This document shows, in pieces, positions 51,196 to 61,311 of a stretch of DNA of 64,000 bases. Where the stretch lies: NCBI RefSeq assembly GCF_003591515.1, contig NZ_QZCG01000016.1, forward strand, positions 1 to 64,000, written 5' to 3'. Below the pieces are notes generated by a model that was not told the origin of the DNA, made no database searches, and was given only the letters and a program-made list of their open reading frames with translations. The stretch comes from Paracoccus onubensis (GTDB taxonomy: Bacteria; Pseudomonadota; Alphaproteobacteria; Rhodobacterales; Rhodobacteraceae). Made by a program: the position numbers and the translations under genes. Each line of letters opens with the position of its first letter. Within the stretch, counting starts at the first letter, position 1.

Positions 51196-51206
51196 CTGCG
51201 CTGCAG
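51196..51206. promoter_or_regulatory. Probable PhaR operator upstream of phaP
   Basis: CTGCGCTGCAG is an exact CTGC-N3-GCAG match, the PhaR target described in Paracoccus denitrificans. It lies 113 bases upstream of the phasin start, and a related TGCTGCAGCGC sits 20 bases nearer the gene (51166-51176). Confidence 0.6.
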
Positions 51207-51273
51207 CAAAAAATCGCAAGGCGCATTGCACATCCTGCCGCGCGATCCAGCTAAATTTCATAGTTTCAGGAGG

Positions 51274-53415
51274 TTAAAGCGCTTTTTCGTGAACATAATT
51301 GCCCGGCGCGGGGGCAAGCCCCTCGTCGGGATGACGGGCGTCGATCAGTTTTCCGCCGCGCTCAGACAGCCATTCACCCCATGACGGCCACCAGCTTCCC
51401 ATGTTCATGCGGGCTGATTCGCGCCATTTCGCAGGATCATTCCCGAAATCTTTCCCGCCGGTGTAATGGCCATATTTATCCCTGCCCGGCGGATTGACGA
51501 TGCCCGCGACATGCCCGGATTCGGAAAGGATGAAGGTCTTGTCCCGCGATCCCATCTGCGCAACGCCGCGCCAGCAATCCGTCCATGGCGCGATGTGATC
51601 GCTTTCGCAGGCGACCGAGCATAGCGGCGCCTGCACATCGGCAAGCCGCAATTTCTGGCCGAACAATTCGAACCCCTCTCCTGCGAAATCATTCGCCTGG
51701 CAGAGACCACGCAGATATTGCATCGCCATCTTGCCCGGAAGATTCGTGCTGTCGCCATTCCAATACAACAGATCAAAGGCCGGAGGCGCCTCGCCCATCA
51801 TATAGCTGCGGATCGCCGGCCCCCAGACCAGATCATTCGCACGCAGGAAACTCATGGTGCGCGACATCAGCGGCGCCTTCAGCAGTCCGTATTTCCGGAT
51901 CTCAGCCTCGATTCCGTCAACGAAATCATGCTGCAGGAATGTGGTGAATTCACCCTGATCCGAAAAATCCGTAAGCGTCGTGAAAAAACTCGCGCTGTTC
52001 ACCCGGTCGTCGCCGCGCTTGTTCAACAGCGCAAGCGTCAGCGACAATGTCGTACCAGCAATGCAATAGCCGACCACATTCAGCTTTCGCTGCCCGGTGA
52101 GATCCCGGACCTTGTCCATCGCATCCAGATAAGCCGCGACGTAATCCTCCATCCCGATATCGGCATAGCTCGTATCGGGATTTTTCCAGCTGACCACGAA
52201 GAGGCTGTGCCCCTGCCCGACCAGCCAGCGGATCAGGCTGTTTTGCGGCTTGAGATCAAGGATATAGAACTTGTTAATCCAGGGCGGAAAGATCAGCAAC
52301 GGTATCTCATGCACCTTGTCGGTCGTGGGATTGTACTGGATCAGTTCCAGAAGCGGGGTCCGATAGACCACCCTGCCCTCGGCTGTACCGATATTCTCGC
52401 CCACGGTGAACGCATCCCGATCGGCCAGCGAAACGATCATTTCGCCGCCATGCCGCTCGACATCGCGCACAAGGTTCTCCAGCCCTTTCACAAGGCTTTC
52501 GCCCTCGGTCTCGATGGCTTTTTCCAGAGCATCGGGATTGGTTGCAAGGAAATTCGTCGGCGCCATCATGTCGATGATCTGACTGGTCAGCCAGCCGACA
52601 CGCCGGCGCGCCGTGTCATCGGGCAGCTCCAACCCGTCAGCAGCATGTTTCATCGCCTCGGCATTGATCAGATACTGCTTCTTGACGAAGTTGAAATAGG
52701 GATGGCTCTGCCACAGCGGATTCTTGAAGCGGCGGTCGGCAGGCGCATCTTCTTCGGGCAGGGTGAACGTCCCCTTCGCCAGCGAGTACTGTGCCTTGGC
52801 GTAATTCTTCAGCGTTTCGCCCCAGAAATTCACTTGCTGCTCGATGATCCGGGTCGGCTGCTCGGTCAGGGTTTTCATCCAGGCATTCGCGGCGGTCACA
52901 TACAGGTCGGCCCCCGGCCCCTCCACGCCGGGATTATGCGCGTCGCGGCCGGTCAGTGCGTTCATCAGCCGATGGCTGAGCGCCTCGATCCTCTCGATAT
53001 TCTCGGCCAGTTTCCGCGCCGAGGCAGCCTCCGCCGCGGTCATGGGATCGGCGTCGCGTTTAGTCCGGGCGGCGTCCAGATTTTCCCGGGCACCGGCATC
53101 GACCTCCGGTGCCGGCTTTGCGGGTTCCGCTGGACGCGATCGGGTGGCTGCCTTGCCGGTTACAGGTTTCTCGGCCGCAGTTTTCCGGGTGGAAGCCACA
53201 GCCTTGCGCGGTCGGGCCGTTTTCGCGGCAGGTTTTGCCGCAGGCTTCACAGTAGATTTTATCGTGGAAGCCGGCTTCACAGGCTTCGCCGCAGTGCGGC
53301 GAGCAGTGGATGCCCCTACCTTCTTCGCATCACCGGAGGAGACTGTTTCCGGCTTTTCGGAACTTACCCGATTGGCAACAGTCAATTTACTCTTATTACT
53401 CGCGCGCCTTGCCAT
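51274..53415 (-). CDS. phaC: Class I polyhydroxyalkanoate synthase with long basic N-terminal tail
   Basis: Polymerises (R)-3-hydroxyacyl-CoA into PHA on granules. The core has the PhaC N-terminal domain (ANAWMKTLTEQPTRIIEQQV, GWLTSQIIDMMAPTNFLATN) and the alpha/beta hydrolase fold. The lipase-like box is VVGYCIAGTTLSL (catalytic Cys near residue 450), followed by CESDHIAPWTD (Asp) and SGHVAGIVNPPG (His). At 713 residues it is about 100 longer than usual class I enzymes. The extra part is residues 1-125, rich in Lys, Ala, Pro, Thr and Arg (AAKPVKPASTIKSTVKPAAK), like histone H1 or PhaF tails. It is divergent from phaZ with a gap of about 130 bases. Confidence 0.95.
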   Translation of the reverse strand: MARRASNKSKLTVANRVSSEKPETVSSGDAKKVGASTARRTAAKPVKPASTIKSTVKPAAKPAAKTARPRKAVASTRKTAAEKPVTGKAATRSRPAEPAKPAPEVDAGARENLDAARTKRDADPMTAAEAASARKLAENIERIEALSHRLMNALTGRDAHNPGVEGPGADLYVTAANAWMKTLTEQPTRIIEQQVNFWGETLKNYAKAQYSLAKGTFTLPEEDAPADRRFKNPLWQSHPYFNFVKKQYLINAEAMKHAADGLELPDDTARRRVGWLTSQIIDMMAPTNFLATNPDALEKAIETEGESLVKGLENLVRDVERHGGEMIVSLADRDAFTVGENIGTAEGRVVYRTPLLELIQYNPTTDKVHEIPLLIFPPWINKFYILDLKPQNSLIRWLVGQGHSLFVVSWKNPDTSYADIGMEDYVAAYLDAMDKVRDLTGQRKLNVVGYCIAGTTLSLTLALLNKRGDDRVNSASFFTTLTDFSDQGEFTTFLQHDFVDGIEAEIRKYGLLKAPLMSRTMSFLRANDLVWGPAIRSYMMGEAPPAFDLLYWNGDSTNLPGKMAMQYLRGLCQANDFAGEGFELFGQKLRLADVQAPLCSVACESDHIAPWTDCWRGVAQMGSRDKTFILSESGHVAGIVNPPGRDKYGHYTGGKDFGNDPAKWRESARMNMGSWWPSWGEWLSERGGKLIDARHPDEGLAPAPGNYVHEKAL

Positions 53416-53547
53416 AACCCATTTCTCCCCCTAATACTGTTCGATGATATGCGTAGAATTGGTACAGCGTAAACCGGGCTTCTGCGATTTTCGAACCGCA
53501 AGTCTGACCTTGTGCCAATTGCCGCAACGCAGCAAAGGTTGGCCATT

Positions 53548-54894
53548 ATGACCATGAGAGGCATCAAGGGTATCGCATCATACGATACGATGGAAACGAT
53601 TCGGAACACGAATGAATGGCTTGGCGCAACCGCGCGGGCGTTTGCATCGAACCCGGTTTTCGCCCTTAATCCACACCCGATGTTCCGGCTGATGGGTGCC
53701 TGGGGTCAGGTGACCGAGCGCAGTTTTTCCCGCATGATCGTGAAGCCCGACTGGGAAATTCCCCCGATCGCGGGCGAGGAAGGACAGGATCATATCGTTT
53801 ATGTCGAGCCGGTTCTGAAACGTCCATTCGGCGATCTGATCCATTTCCGCGTTGCCCGGCGCGAACCGCGCCCGCGCAAGGTGCTGCTCGTCGCCCCGAT
53901 GTCGGGTCATTACGCGACGTTGCTGCGCTCGACCGTGACCTCTCTACTGCCCGATTGCGATCTCTATGTGACGGACTGGCACAATGCCCGCGACATTCCG
54001 GTCAGCAAAGGCAAGTTCGATATAGAGGATTACACCCTCTATCTGGTCGATTTCATCCGCCATCTCGGCCCTGACACGCATGTCGTCGCCGTCTGCCAGC
54101 CCGCCCCGCTGGCGCTGGCCGCGACTGCCATTCTTGCCGGGGAAGAACCGAAGGCGCAGCCCCGCAGCCTGACACTGATCGGCGGACCGGTCGACCCCGA
54201 CGCCGCCGCGACCGAGGTGACCGATTTCGGCAATCGCATGACCATGGGCGAGCTGGAGCATCTGGCGATCCAGTCGGTCGGTTTCAAATATCGCGGCGCC
54301 GGGCGGATGGTCTATCCGGGTCTGGCACAGCTAAGCTCATTCATTGCCATGAATGCCGAAACTCATGCCGGCGCATTCATCAATCAGATCTTCCGCGAAT
54401 CCCGCGGCATGGCAAGCGAAGGTGACAAGCATAATCGCTTCTATGACGAATATCTGGCCGTCATGGACATGACTGCCGAGTTTTACCTGTCCACGGTGGA
54501 ACGAATCTTCAAGAAACTCGAAATTGCGCAAAACCGCTTCACGGTGAATGGAAAACCGGTGGATATCGGCAAAATCACCGATGTCGCCATCATGACGGTC
54601 GAGGGTGGGAATGACGATATCTCTGCCCCCGGTCAATGCGTTGCCGCACTGGATCTATGCTCCGGCGTGCCCGACGAGAAAAAGGCCCAGCATCTTGAAG
54701 AGGGTGCGGGTCATTACGGCATCTTCGCAGGCAAGTCCTGGCGCCTGAATATCCGCCCACTCGTACTGGACTTCATGGACGAACATTCCGCGCTGCCCAA
54801 AGAGCCCCGGCACAAGCGTCGCAAGTCGAACGATAAAACATCCGATTGCGGGATCAACGATCCGGTCGGCGACAGCCGCAAGATCCCCGTCTGA
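53548..54894 (+). CDS. phaZ: Intracellular polyhydroxyalkanoate depolymerase
   Basis: Mobilises PHA from granules. Belongs to the PhaZ1-like group: an N-terminal GIKGIASYDTMETIRNTNEW and FALNPHPMFRLMGAWGQVTE, the catalytic Cys in THVVAVCQPAPLALAATAIL, and later TRVEGGNDDISAPGQ-like text (MTVEGGNDDISAPGQCVAAL) and EGAGHYGIFAGKSWR with the Asp and His. There is no signal peptide. ATG 53548 follows an AAAGG box; a GTG further upstream (53512) is in frame but less likely. About 448 residues. A bidirectional terminator follows. Confidence 0.93.
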   Translation: MTMRGIKGIASYDTMETIRNTNEWLGATARAFASNPVFALNPHPMFRLMGAWGQVTERSFSRMIVKPDWEIPPIAGEEGQDHIVYVEPVLKRPFGDLIHFRVARREPRPRKVLLVAPMSGHYATLLRSTVTSLLPDCDLYVTDWHNARDIPVSKGKFDIEDYTLYLVDFIRHLGPDTHVVAVCQPAPLALAATAILAGEEPKAQPRSLTLIGGPVDPDAAATEVTDFGNRMTMGELEHLAIQSVGFKYRGAGRMVYPGLAQLSSFIAMNAETHAGAFINQIFRESRGMASEGDKHNRFYDEYLAVMDMTAEFYLSTVERIFKKLEIAQNRFTVNGKPVDIGKITDVAIMTVEGGNDDISAPGQCVAALDLCSGVPDEKKAQHLEEGAGHYGIFAGKSWRLNIRPLVLDFMDEHSALPKEPRHKRRKSNDKTSDCGINDPVGDSRKIPV

Positions 54895-54948
54895 TTGCCT
54901 GACCCCGGGGATCGCCCGTCGCGGCCGGGCATCAATCTCGAATATAAT

Positions 54949-54979
54949 AAAAGCCCCGGACAAATTGACCGGGGCTTTT
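54949..54979. terminator. Bidirectional terminator between phaZ and rplP
   Basis: AAAAGCCCCGG (54949-54959) and CCGGGGCTTTT (54969-54979) pair perfectly over 11 bases around a 9-base loop. The A-run and T-run make it work in both directions, ending both phaZ and the ribosomal operon. A second hairpin, GGGTGGT/ACCACCC at 54996-55014, lies between it and the rplP stop. Confidence 0.85.
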
Positions 54980-55023
54980 CAAATGATCTTGTGGCGGGTG
55001 GTACGGGACCACCCAGCCCTAAT

Positions 55024-55437
55024 TTACCAGTCCTGACGCGCGATGACGCGGGTCTTGATCGGCAATTTCATCGCACCAAGGCGCAGCGCCTCTTTCGCGA
55101 TCTCATCCGAGACGCCATCGATCTCGAACATGATGCGGCCGGGATGCACGCGGGCGGCCCAGAAATCGACCGAGCCTTTACCTTTACCCATCCGCACTTC
55201 CGTCGGCTTCGAGGAAACCGGCACATCCGGGAAGACCCGGATCCAGACCCGGCCCTGACGCTTCATGTGACGGGTGATCGCGCGGCGGGCCGCTTCGATC
55301 TGGCGGGCGGTGATACGCTCGGGCTGATCGGCTTTCAGACCATGAGAACCGAAATTCAGGTCATAGCCGCCTTTGGCCTGACCGTGAATCCGGCCCTTGT
55401 GCTGTTTGCGGAACTTCGTCCGTTTCGGTTGCAGCAT
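55024..55437 (-). CDS. rplP: 50S ribosomal protein L16
   Basis: 137 residues, normal length. It begins [19 protein letters not shown] and has the conserved [20 protein letters not shown] and [16 protein letters not shown]16 helps to shape the tRNA-binding region of the large subunit. It is the last gene of this ribosomal run; rpmC and rpsQ, which usually follow in the S10 operon, are not present within the adjoining sequence. Confidence 0.98.
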   Translation of the reverse strand: MLQPKRTKFRKQHKGRIHGQAKGGYDLNFGSHGLKADQPERITARQIEAARRAITRHMKRQGRVWIRVFPDVPVSSKPTEVRMGKGKGSVDFWAARVHPGRIMFEIDGVSDEIAKEALRLGAMKLPIKTRVIARQDW

Positions 55438-55449
55438 TTCCTGTTCTCC

Positions 55450-56154
55450 TTACCGGCCACGCGGACCGCGCGGCGACGGCCCTTCCTGAGCCTCAGCAGC
55501 GCGACGATCGCGGGCTTGCGGATCATGTTCCATGATCTCGCCCTTGAAGATCCACACCTTGACGCCGATGATCCCGTAAGGGGTCGAAGCCTCGGCCAAC
55601 GCGTAATCGATATCGGCACGCAGCGTGTGCAGCGGCACACGGCCTTCGCGATACCATTCGGTCCGTGCAATCTCGGCACCGCCAAGACGGCCCGCGACAT
55701 TCACCCGGATACCCAAGGCACCCATGCGCATCGCGTTCTGCACCGAGCGTTTCATGGCACGGCGGAACGATACCCGACGCTCAAGCTGCTGCGCGATCGA
55801 TTCCGCGACCAGAGCAGCGTCAACTTCCGGTTTACGGACTTCGACGATGTTCAGGTGCAACTCGCTGCTGGTGTAATTCGCCAGCTTCTTGCGCAGTTCT
55901 TCGATATCGGCGCCTTTTTTGCCGATGATCACGCCCGGACGCGCCGCATGAATCGTCACGCGGCATTTCTTGTGCGGACGCTCGATGATGACGCGGCTGA
56001 TACCGGCCTGTTTGGCCTCTTTCTTGATGAAGTCCCGGATTTTCAGGTCTTCAAGCAACAGATCGCCATATTCCTTGTCATCCGCATACCAGCGGCTGTC
56101 CCAGGTGCGGTTGACCTGGAGGCGCATCCCGATGGGGTTAACCTTCTGACCCAT
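55450..56154 (-). CDS. rpsC: 30S ribosomal protein S3
   Basis: 234 residues. Starts [20 protein letters not shown], and holds the KH domain with [20 protein letters not shown] and [17 protein letters not shown] (GxxG loop). C-terminal [20 protein letters not shown] and [19 protein letters not shown] are standard. The tail ([19 protein letters not shown]-like) is short and basic. S3 takes part in mRNA entry and helicase activity. It shares one base with rplV. Confidence 0.98.
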   Translation of the reverse strand: MGQKVNPIGMRLQVNRTWDSRWYADDKEYGDLLLEDLKIRDFIKKEAKQAGISRVIIERPHKKCRVTIHAARPGVIIGKKGADIEELRKKLANYTSSELHLNIVEVRKPEVDAALVAESIAQQLERRVSFRRAMKRSVQNAMRMGALGIRVNVAGRLGGAEIARTEWYREGRVPLHTLRADIDYALAEASTPYGIIGVKVWIFKGEIMEHDPQARDRRAAEAQEGPSPRGPRGR

Positions 56155-56534
56155 TATGCTTGCTCCTCGACTGCGCGCACCTTGATGGTGATTTCCGAAA
56201 ACGGCTTCATGATCCGGCCATACCGGCCACGCGCCCGCGGACGACCGCGCTTCATCACCAGGTTCTTACCGACCCATGCTTCGGCGACGATCAGGTTATC
56301 GACGTCGAGATTGTGGTTGTTCTCGGCGTTGGCGATTGCCGACTGAAGGCATTTCTTCACATCGCCTGCAATACGCTTATGCGAGAACGTCAGGTCGGTC
56401 AGTGCGCGCTCGACCTTTTTGCCGCGGATCAACCCGGCGACAAGGTTCAGCTTCTGAGGCGAAACGCGCAGCATGCGGGTTTTCGCCATCGCTTCGTTTT
56501 CCGCCACGCGGCGCGGATTCTTTTCCTTACCCAT
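56154..56534 (-). CDS. rplV: 50S ribosomal protein L22
   Basis: 126 residues. Conserved parts are [40 protein letters not shown] and [20 protein letters not shown] with [18 protein letters not shown]22 lines the peptide exit tunnel via the loop near the [10 protein letters not shown] region. The first codons ([14 protein letters not shown]) form the extension usual in Rhodobacteraceae. Confidence 0.98.
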   Translation of the reverse strand: MGKEKNPRRVAENEAMAKTRMLRVSPQKLNLVAGLIRGKKVERALTDLTFSHKRIAGDVKKCLQSAIANAENNHNLDVDNLIVAEAWVGKNLVMKRGRPRARGRYGRIMKPFSEITIKVRAVEEQA

Positions 56535-56539
56535 GACGA

Positions 56540-56818
56540 TTACTTCCTTTTGGCTTTTTTGTCCGCCGCGTGACCGTAATAGGTCCGGGTGGGCGAATAT
56601 TCACCGAATTTCTGACCGATCATCTCTTCCGAAACGTTCACCGGGATATGCTTGTGCCCATTGTAAACGCCAAAGGTAAGACCGACGAATTGCGGCAGAA
56701 TGGTCGAACGACGCGACCAGATCTTGATAACGTCGGATTTCCCCGACTCGCGGGCTTTTTCCGCTTTCTTGAGCACATAGGCGTCAACAAAGGGGCCCTT
56801 CCAAACAGAACGTGCCAT
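56540..56818 (-). CDS. rpsS: 30S ribosomal protein S19
   Basis: 92 residues. Starts [20 protein letters not shown] and contains [20 protein letters not shown] and [20 protein letters not shown], then [21 protein letters not shown]19 sits in the head of the small subunit next to S13. It starts 4 bases after rplB. Confidence 0.98.
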   Translation of the reverse strand: MARSVWKGPFVDAYVLKKAEKARESGKSDVIKIWSRRSTILPQFVGLTFGVYNGHKHIPVNVSEEMIGQKFGEYSPTRTYYGHAADKKAKRK

Positions 56819-56821
56819 TGA

Positions 56822-57658
56822 TTAACGCCCCTTCCGTGCATGACGCGACCGCAGGATATACTTGTCGGTCGATTTGTTGCTGCGGGTTTTCTTGCCCTTG
56901 GTGTCCTTGCCCCAGGGCGTCACCGGCGTACGGCCACCCGAGGTCCGGCCCTCACCACCACCATGCGGGTGATCGATCGGGTTCATGACGACACCACGAA
57001 CCGAAGGACGAATGCCCTTGTGACGGTTGCGGCCCGCCTTACCGATATTCTGGTTCGAGTGATCCGCATTCGACACGGCACCGATGGTAGCCATGCATTC
57101 CTGACGAACCAGGCGCAACTCACCCGAGGACAGACGGATCTGCGCATAACCGCCATCGCGGCCAACGAATTGCGCATAGGTGCCGGCAGCACGCGCGATC
57201 TGACCGCCTTTGCCGGGCTTCAGCTCGACATTGTGGACGATCGTTCCGATGGGCATACCGCTGAACGGCATGGCGTTGCCCGGTTTAACGTCGACTTTCG
57301 CGCCGGCAATGATCTTGTCGCCAACGGCCAGACGCTGCGGCGCAAGGATATAGGCGCGCTCGCCATCCTCATAACCGATCAGCGCAATAAAGGCGGTCCG
57401 GTTGGGATCGTATTCGATCCGTTCGACAATTGCGGTCGCGTCGAATTTGTTGCGCTTGAAATCAACGATGCGATACAGGCGCTTTGCCCCGCCGCCCTTG
57501 CGGCGCATGGTGATCCGTCCGGTGTTGTTCCGACCGCCCTTCTTGGTCAACCCCTCGGTAAGGGATTTGACCGGGCGACCTTTCCAAAGCTCCGAACGGT
57601 CGATCAGAACCAGCCCGCGCTGGCCAGGCGTCGTCGGTTTATACGACTTGAGTGCCAT
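56822..57658 (-). CDS. rplB: 50S ribosomal protein L2
   Basis: 278 residues. Conserved [40 protein letters not shown], and the peptidyl-transferase-proximal loop [19 protein letters not shown] with the universally conserved His, followed by [18 protein letters not shown]. Standard length. It is separated from rplW by about 95 bases carrying a strong hairpin (57710-57738). Confidence 0.98.
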   Translation of the reverse strand: MALKSYKPTTPGQRGLVLIDRSELWKGRPVKSLTEGLTKKGGRNNTGRITMRRKGGGAKRLYRIVDFKRNKFDATAIVERIEYDPNRTAFIALIGYEDGERAYILAPQRLAVGDKIIAGAKVDVKPGNAMPFSGMPIGTIVHNVELKPGKGGQIARAAGTYAQFVGRDGGYAQIRLSSGELRLVRQECMATIGAVSNADHSNQNIGKAGRNRHKGIRPSVRGVVMNPIDHPHGGGEGRTSGGRTPVTPWGKDTKGKKTRSNKSTDKYILRSRHARKGR

Positions 57659-57709
57659 CTTTCTGTCTTCCGTTGCTTTGGACCGATCTGGTCCGTTTCA
57701 ATAAAACCG

Positions 57710-57738
57710 CTGCGGCCCCGGAGAAACCGGGGCCGCAG
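57710..57738 (-). terminator. Intra-operon hairpin between rplW and rplB (possible attenuator)
   Basis: On the minus strand CTGCGGCCCCGG, loop TTTCT, CCGGGGCCGCAG forms a perfect 12-base stem, followed by CGGTTTTATTG. That resembles a partial terminator with a short U-tract. It lies in the only sizeable gap inside the rpsJ-rplP run. Confidence 0.6.
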
Positions 57739-57753
57739 ATTCGCAGCCTGATA

Positions 57754-58050
57754 TCAGAGTCCTGTCTCGACGTCGATAGTGTTCCCCTCTTCAAGGGTCA
57801 CATAGGCTTTCTTGACATCGCTCCGGCGGCCAATCTGGCCACGGAAGCGCTTTACCTTGCCTTTGGTGATGGTGGTGTTGACCGCCTTCACCTTGACACC
57901 GAACAGCGCCTCGACCGCTTCCTTGATCTGCGGCTTGGTGGCGTCATTCTTTACCTGGAAAACAACACCGTTGTTATTCGAGGTCAGCGTCGCCTTTTCG
58001 GTAATGACCGGCTTGACGATCACGTCGTAATGTTCAGCTTTCGCGCTCAT
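57754..58050 (-). CDS. rplW: 50S ribosomal protein L23
   Basis: 98 residues. Starts [20 protein letters not shown] and contains [40 protein letters not shown] and [21 protein letters not shown]23 forms the docking site for trigger factor and SRP at the exit tunnel. It overlaps rplD by 4 bases. Confidence 0.98.
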   Translation of the reverse strand: MSAKAEHYDVIVKPVITEKATLTSNNNGVVFQVKNDATKPQIKEAVEALFGVKVKAVNTTITKGKVKRFRGQIGRRSDVKKAYVTLEEGNTIDVETGL

Positions 58051-58667
58051 TTCAACCGAGCCTCCAGAGCTTCGACACCAGCCCGCGTGATCACCAGCGT
58101 GTCACGCTTGAGGATGTCATAGACATTGGCGCCGATCGAAGGCAGGATATCCACGCCTTCGACATTGCGCGCAGCGCGGGCGAAGCTTTCGTTCACTTCG
58201 GTCCCGTCGATGACCAGAACCCGCTTCCAGCCGTTTTCCTTGACGGCCTTGGCGACTGCAGAAGTCTTGGCTTCCGCAAGATTCAGATCCTCGATCACCA
58301 CCAGCTCACCCGCATTGGCTTTCGCCGACAGGGCATGTTTCAGGCCAAGCGCGCGCACTTTCTTCGGCAGATCGAACGCGTGGCTGCGCGGGGTCGGGCC
58401 TTTGTAGACGCCACCCTTGCGGAAGATCGGAGCCTTGCGGCTGCCGTGACGAGCACCGCCGGTGCCCTTCTGGCGATAGATCTTCTTGGTCGAGTAGCTG
58501 ACTTCCGACTTGGTCAGCACCGAATGGGTACCAGCCTGCGCTTTTGCCCGCTGCCAGCGCACGACGCGCTGCAGAAGATCGCCACGCGGCTCCAGCCCGA
58601 AAACCTCGTCGCTCAGATCGATCGACCCGGCTTTGCCGGAGTCCAGCTTGATCACATCGAGTTTCAT
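58047..58667 (-). CDS. rplD: 50S ribosomal protein L4
   Basis: 206 residues. Starts [20 protein letters not shown] and carries the tunnel loop [40 protein letters not shown] and [20 protein letters not shown]. Normal length. In enterobacteria L4 autoregulates the S10 operon; that mechanism is not assumed here. Overlaps rplC by 4 bases. Confidence 0.98.
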   Translation of the reverse strand: MKLDVIKLDSGKAGSIDLSDEVFGLEPRGDLLQRVVRWQRAKAQAGTHSVLTKSEVSYSTKKIYRQKGTGGARHGSRKAPIFRKGGVYKGPTPRSHAFDLPKKVRALGLKHALSAKANAGELVVIEDLNLAEAKTSAVAKAVKENGWKRVLVIDGTEVNESFARAARNVEGVDILPSIGANVYDILKRDTLVITRAGVEALEARLK

Positions 58668-59584
58668 TGCTTGTCTCCTTCGGGCGCGGAGCCATCGGTT
58701 GCGGCGCCGTCATCAGCCGGAGCCTCATCTGCCTTGTCGGCATTCGCGTCGGCAGCGGCCTTGTCGGCCTCGATGGAAGCTTCCGCTTCCTTCAATGCGG
58801 CTTCTTCGGCGGCGGCGGCTTCAGCTTCGGCGGCCTTGCGTGCGGCTTCTTCGTCGGCAGCGGCCTGTGCGGCAGCTTCCTCGGCCAGACGCTTCGCTTC
58901 TGCTGCGGCCGATTTCAGCGCGGCAGGGAAGATCACGTTTTCGGGCAGTGCCTTCTTGACGGCATCCTTGATCGTGACCCAGCCACCCTTTGAACCGGGA
59001 ACCGAGCCCTTGACCATGATCAGGCCCCGGTCCGCATCGGTGCGGACGACCTGCAGGTTCTGGGTAGTCACGCGGACCGCGCCCAGATGGCCAGCCATTT
59101 TCTTGCCCTTGAACACCTTGCCGGGGTCCTGACACTGACCGGTCGAGCCATGCGAGCGGTGGCTGATCGAGACGCCGTGCGAGGCGCGCAGACCGCCGAA
59201 ATTGTGCCGCTTCATCGCACCCGCGAAACCCTTACCGATCGAGATGCCGGCGATATCCACATACTGACCCGAGAAATAATGGTCAGCCGTGATTTCCTCA
59301 CCCACATTGATCAGGTTCTCTTCGGCCACGCGGAATTCGGCAACCTTGCGCTTGGGCGCAACGGATGCCCGGGCGAAATGCCCCCGCATCGCAGCCGTGG
59401 TCCGCTTGGCCTTCGCTTCGCCAGCACCAAGCTGAACGGCGGTATAACCGTCGCGATCAGCCGTGCGCTGTGCGACGACCTGCAGATTGTCCAGTTGCAG
59501 GACGGTCACCGGCACCTGCCGGCCATCCTCGAGGAACAGCCGGGTCATGCCCAGCTTCTTGGCGATAACTCCAGTACGCAACAT
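58664..59584 (-). CDS. rplC: 50S ribosomal protein L3 with long acidic C-terminal extension
   Basis: 306 residues against about 210 in Escherichia coli. Residues 1-215 are a normal L3 ([80 protein letters not shown]). From about 216 on the sequence is Ala/Glu/Asp-rich and helical ([20 protein letters not shown], then [20 protein letters not shown]). Similar though variable extensions occur in Rhodobacteraceae. The tail is probably solvent-exposed on the ribosome; its role is unknown. Confidence 0.96.
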   Translation of the reverse strand: MLRTGVIAKKLGMTRLFLEDGRQVPVTVLQLDNLQVVAQRTADRDGYTAVQLGAGEAKAKRTTAAMRGHFARASVAPKRKVAEFRVAEENLINVGEEITADHYFSGQYVDIAGISIGKGFAGAMKRHNFGGLRASHGVSISHRSHGSTGQCQDPGKVFKGKKMAGHLGAVRVTTQNLQVVRTDADRGLIMVKGSVPGSKGGWVTIKDAVKKALPENVIFPAALKSAAAEAKRLAEEAAAQAAADEEAARKAAEAEAAAAEEAALKEAEASIEADKAAADANADKADEAPADDGAATDGSAPEGDKQ

Positions 59585-59595
59585 GAGCCGCCCCC

Positions 59596-59904
59596 TTATA
59601 CCTTGATCTCGACATCAACGCCGGCGGCGAGGTCGAGCTTCATCAGGGCGTCAACGGTCTGCGGCGTCGGATCGACGATATCCAGCAGACGCTTATGCGT
59701 GCGGATTTCCCACTGGTCGCGCGATTTCTTGTCGACATGCGGGCCGCGCAGGACGGTGAATTTCTCGATCTTGTTCGGCAGCGGGATCGGTCCGCGAACG
59801 GTCGCACCGGTGCGCTTGGCCGTGTTGACGATTTCCTGGGTACTGGCATCCAGCACGCGGTAATCGAAGGCCTTCAGCCGGATACGGATATTCTGGCTTT
59901 GCAT
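59596..59904 (-). CDS. rpsJ: 30S ribosomal protein S10
   Basis: 102 residues. ATG 59904 starts the conserved [20 protein letters not shown]; the open frame extends further up but is not part of the protein. Conserved [20 protein letters not shown] and [20 protein letters not shown] follow. S10 is both a ribosomal protein and (as NusE) part of antitermination complexes. It is the first gene after the tuf terminator, so a promoter must lie between 59905 and 60046. Confidence 0.97.
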   Translation of the reverse strand: MQSQNIRIRLKAFDYRVLDASTQEIVNTAKRTGATVRGPIPLPNKIEKFTVLRGPHVDKKSRDQWEIRTHKRLLDIVDPTPQTVDALMKLDLAAGVDVEIKV

Positions 59905-60046
59905 TACATCATCCCTCGAATGGGGAGTTCCAGTTGAGAGGCAGACCCCGCACCGCGCGACGCCTGCTTCGAACCGCTTCAAAATGGCAGACCGGCGAAT
60001 TAACCGCCGGTTTACCGAATAGCAATCCCTTTTTCAGGGAATTTCG

Positions 60047-60072
60047 AAAAATCAGCCACCCGAAGGCGGCTG
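60047..60072 (-). terminator. Rho-independent terminator after tuf
   Basis: On the minus strand CAGCCGCC, loop TTCG, GGTGGCTG (one G-T pair) is followed by ATTTTTC, 16 bases beyond the tuf stop. A second hairpin (CCGGCGGTTAATTCGCCGG at about 59992-60012) lies in the following rpsJ leader. Confidence 0.8.
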
Positions 60073-60087
60073 ATCGCATTATCCGTA

Positions 60088-61263
<1,176 letters not shown>

Positions 61264-61288
61264 GATTGGCTCCTTTTCGTTCTTCGAA

Positions 61289-61308
61289 GATGCGCCCGAG
61301 GGCGCATC
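61289..61308 (-). other. Short hairpin between fusA and tuf
   Basis: GATGCGCC, loop CTCG on the minus strand, GGCGCATC forms a perfect 8-base stem in the 48-base fusA-tuf gap. There is no T-run, so a processing or stabilising element is more likely than a terminator. Confidence 0.5.
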
Positions 61309-61311
61309 AGA

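Noticed and set aside
51718-53472. Long plus-strand open frame opposite phaC, and similar ones opposite the ribosomal genes (54895-56346, 56840-57751)
   Set aside because: All lie antisense to clearly identified genes in GC-rich DNA, where open antisense frames are expected. No domain is recognisable.
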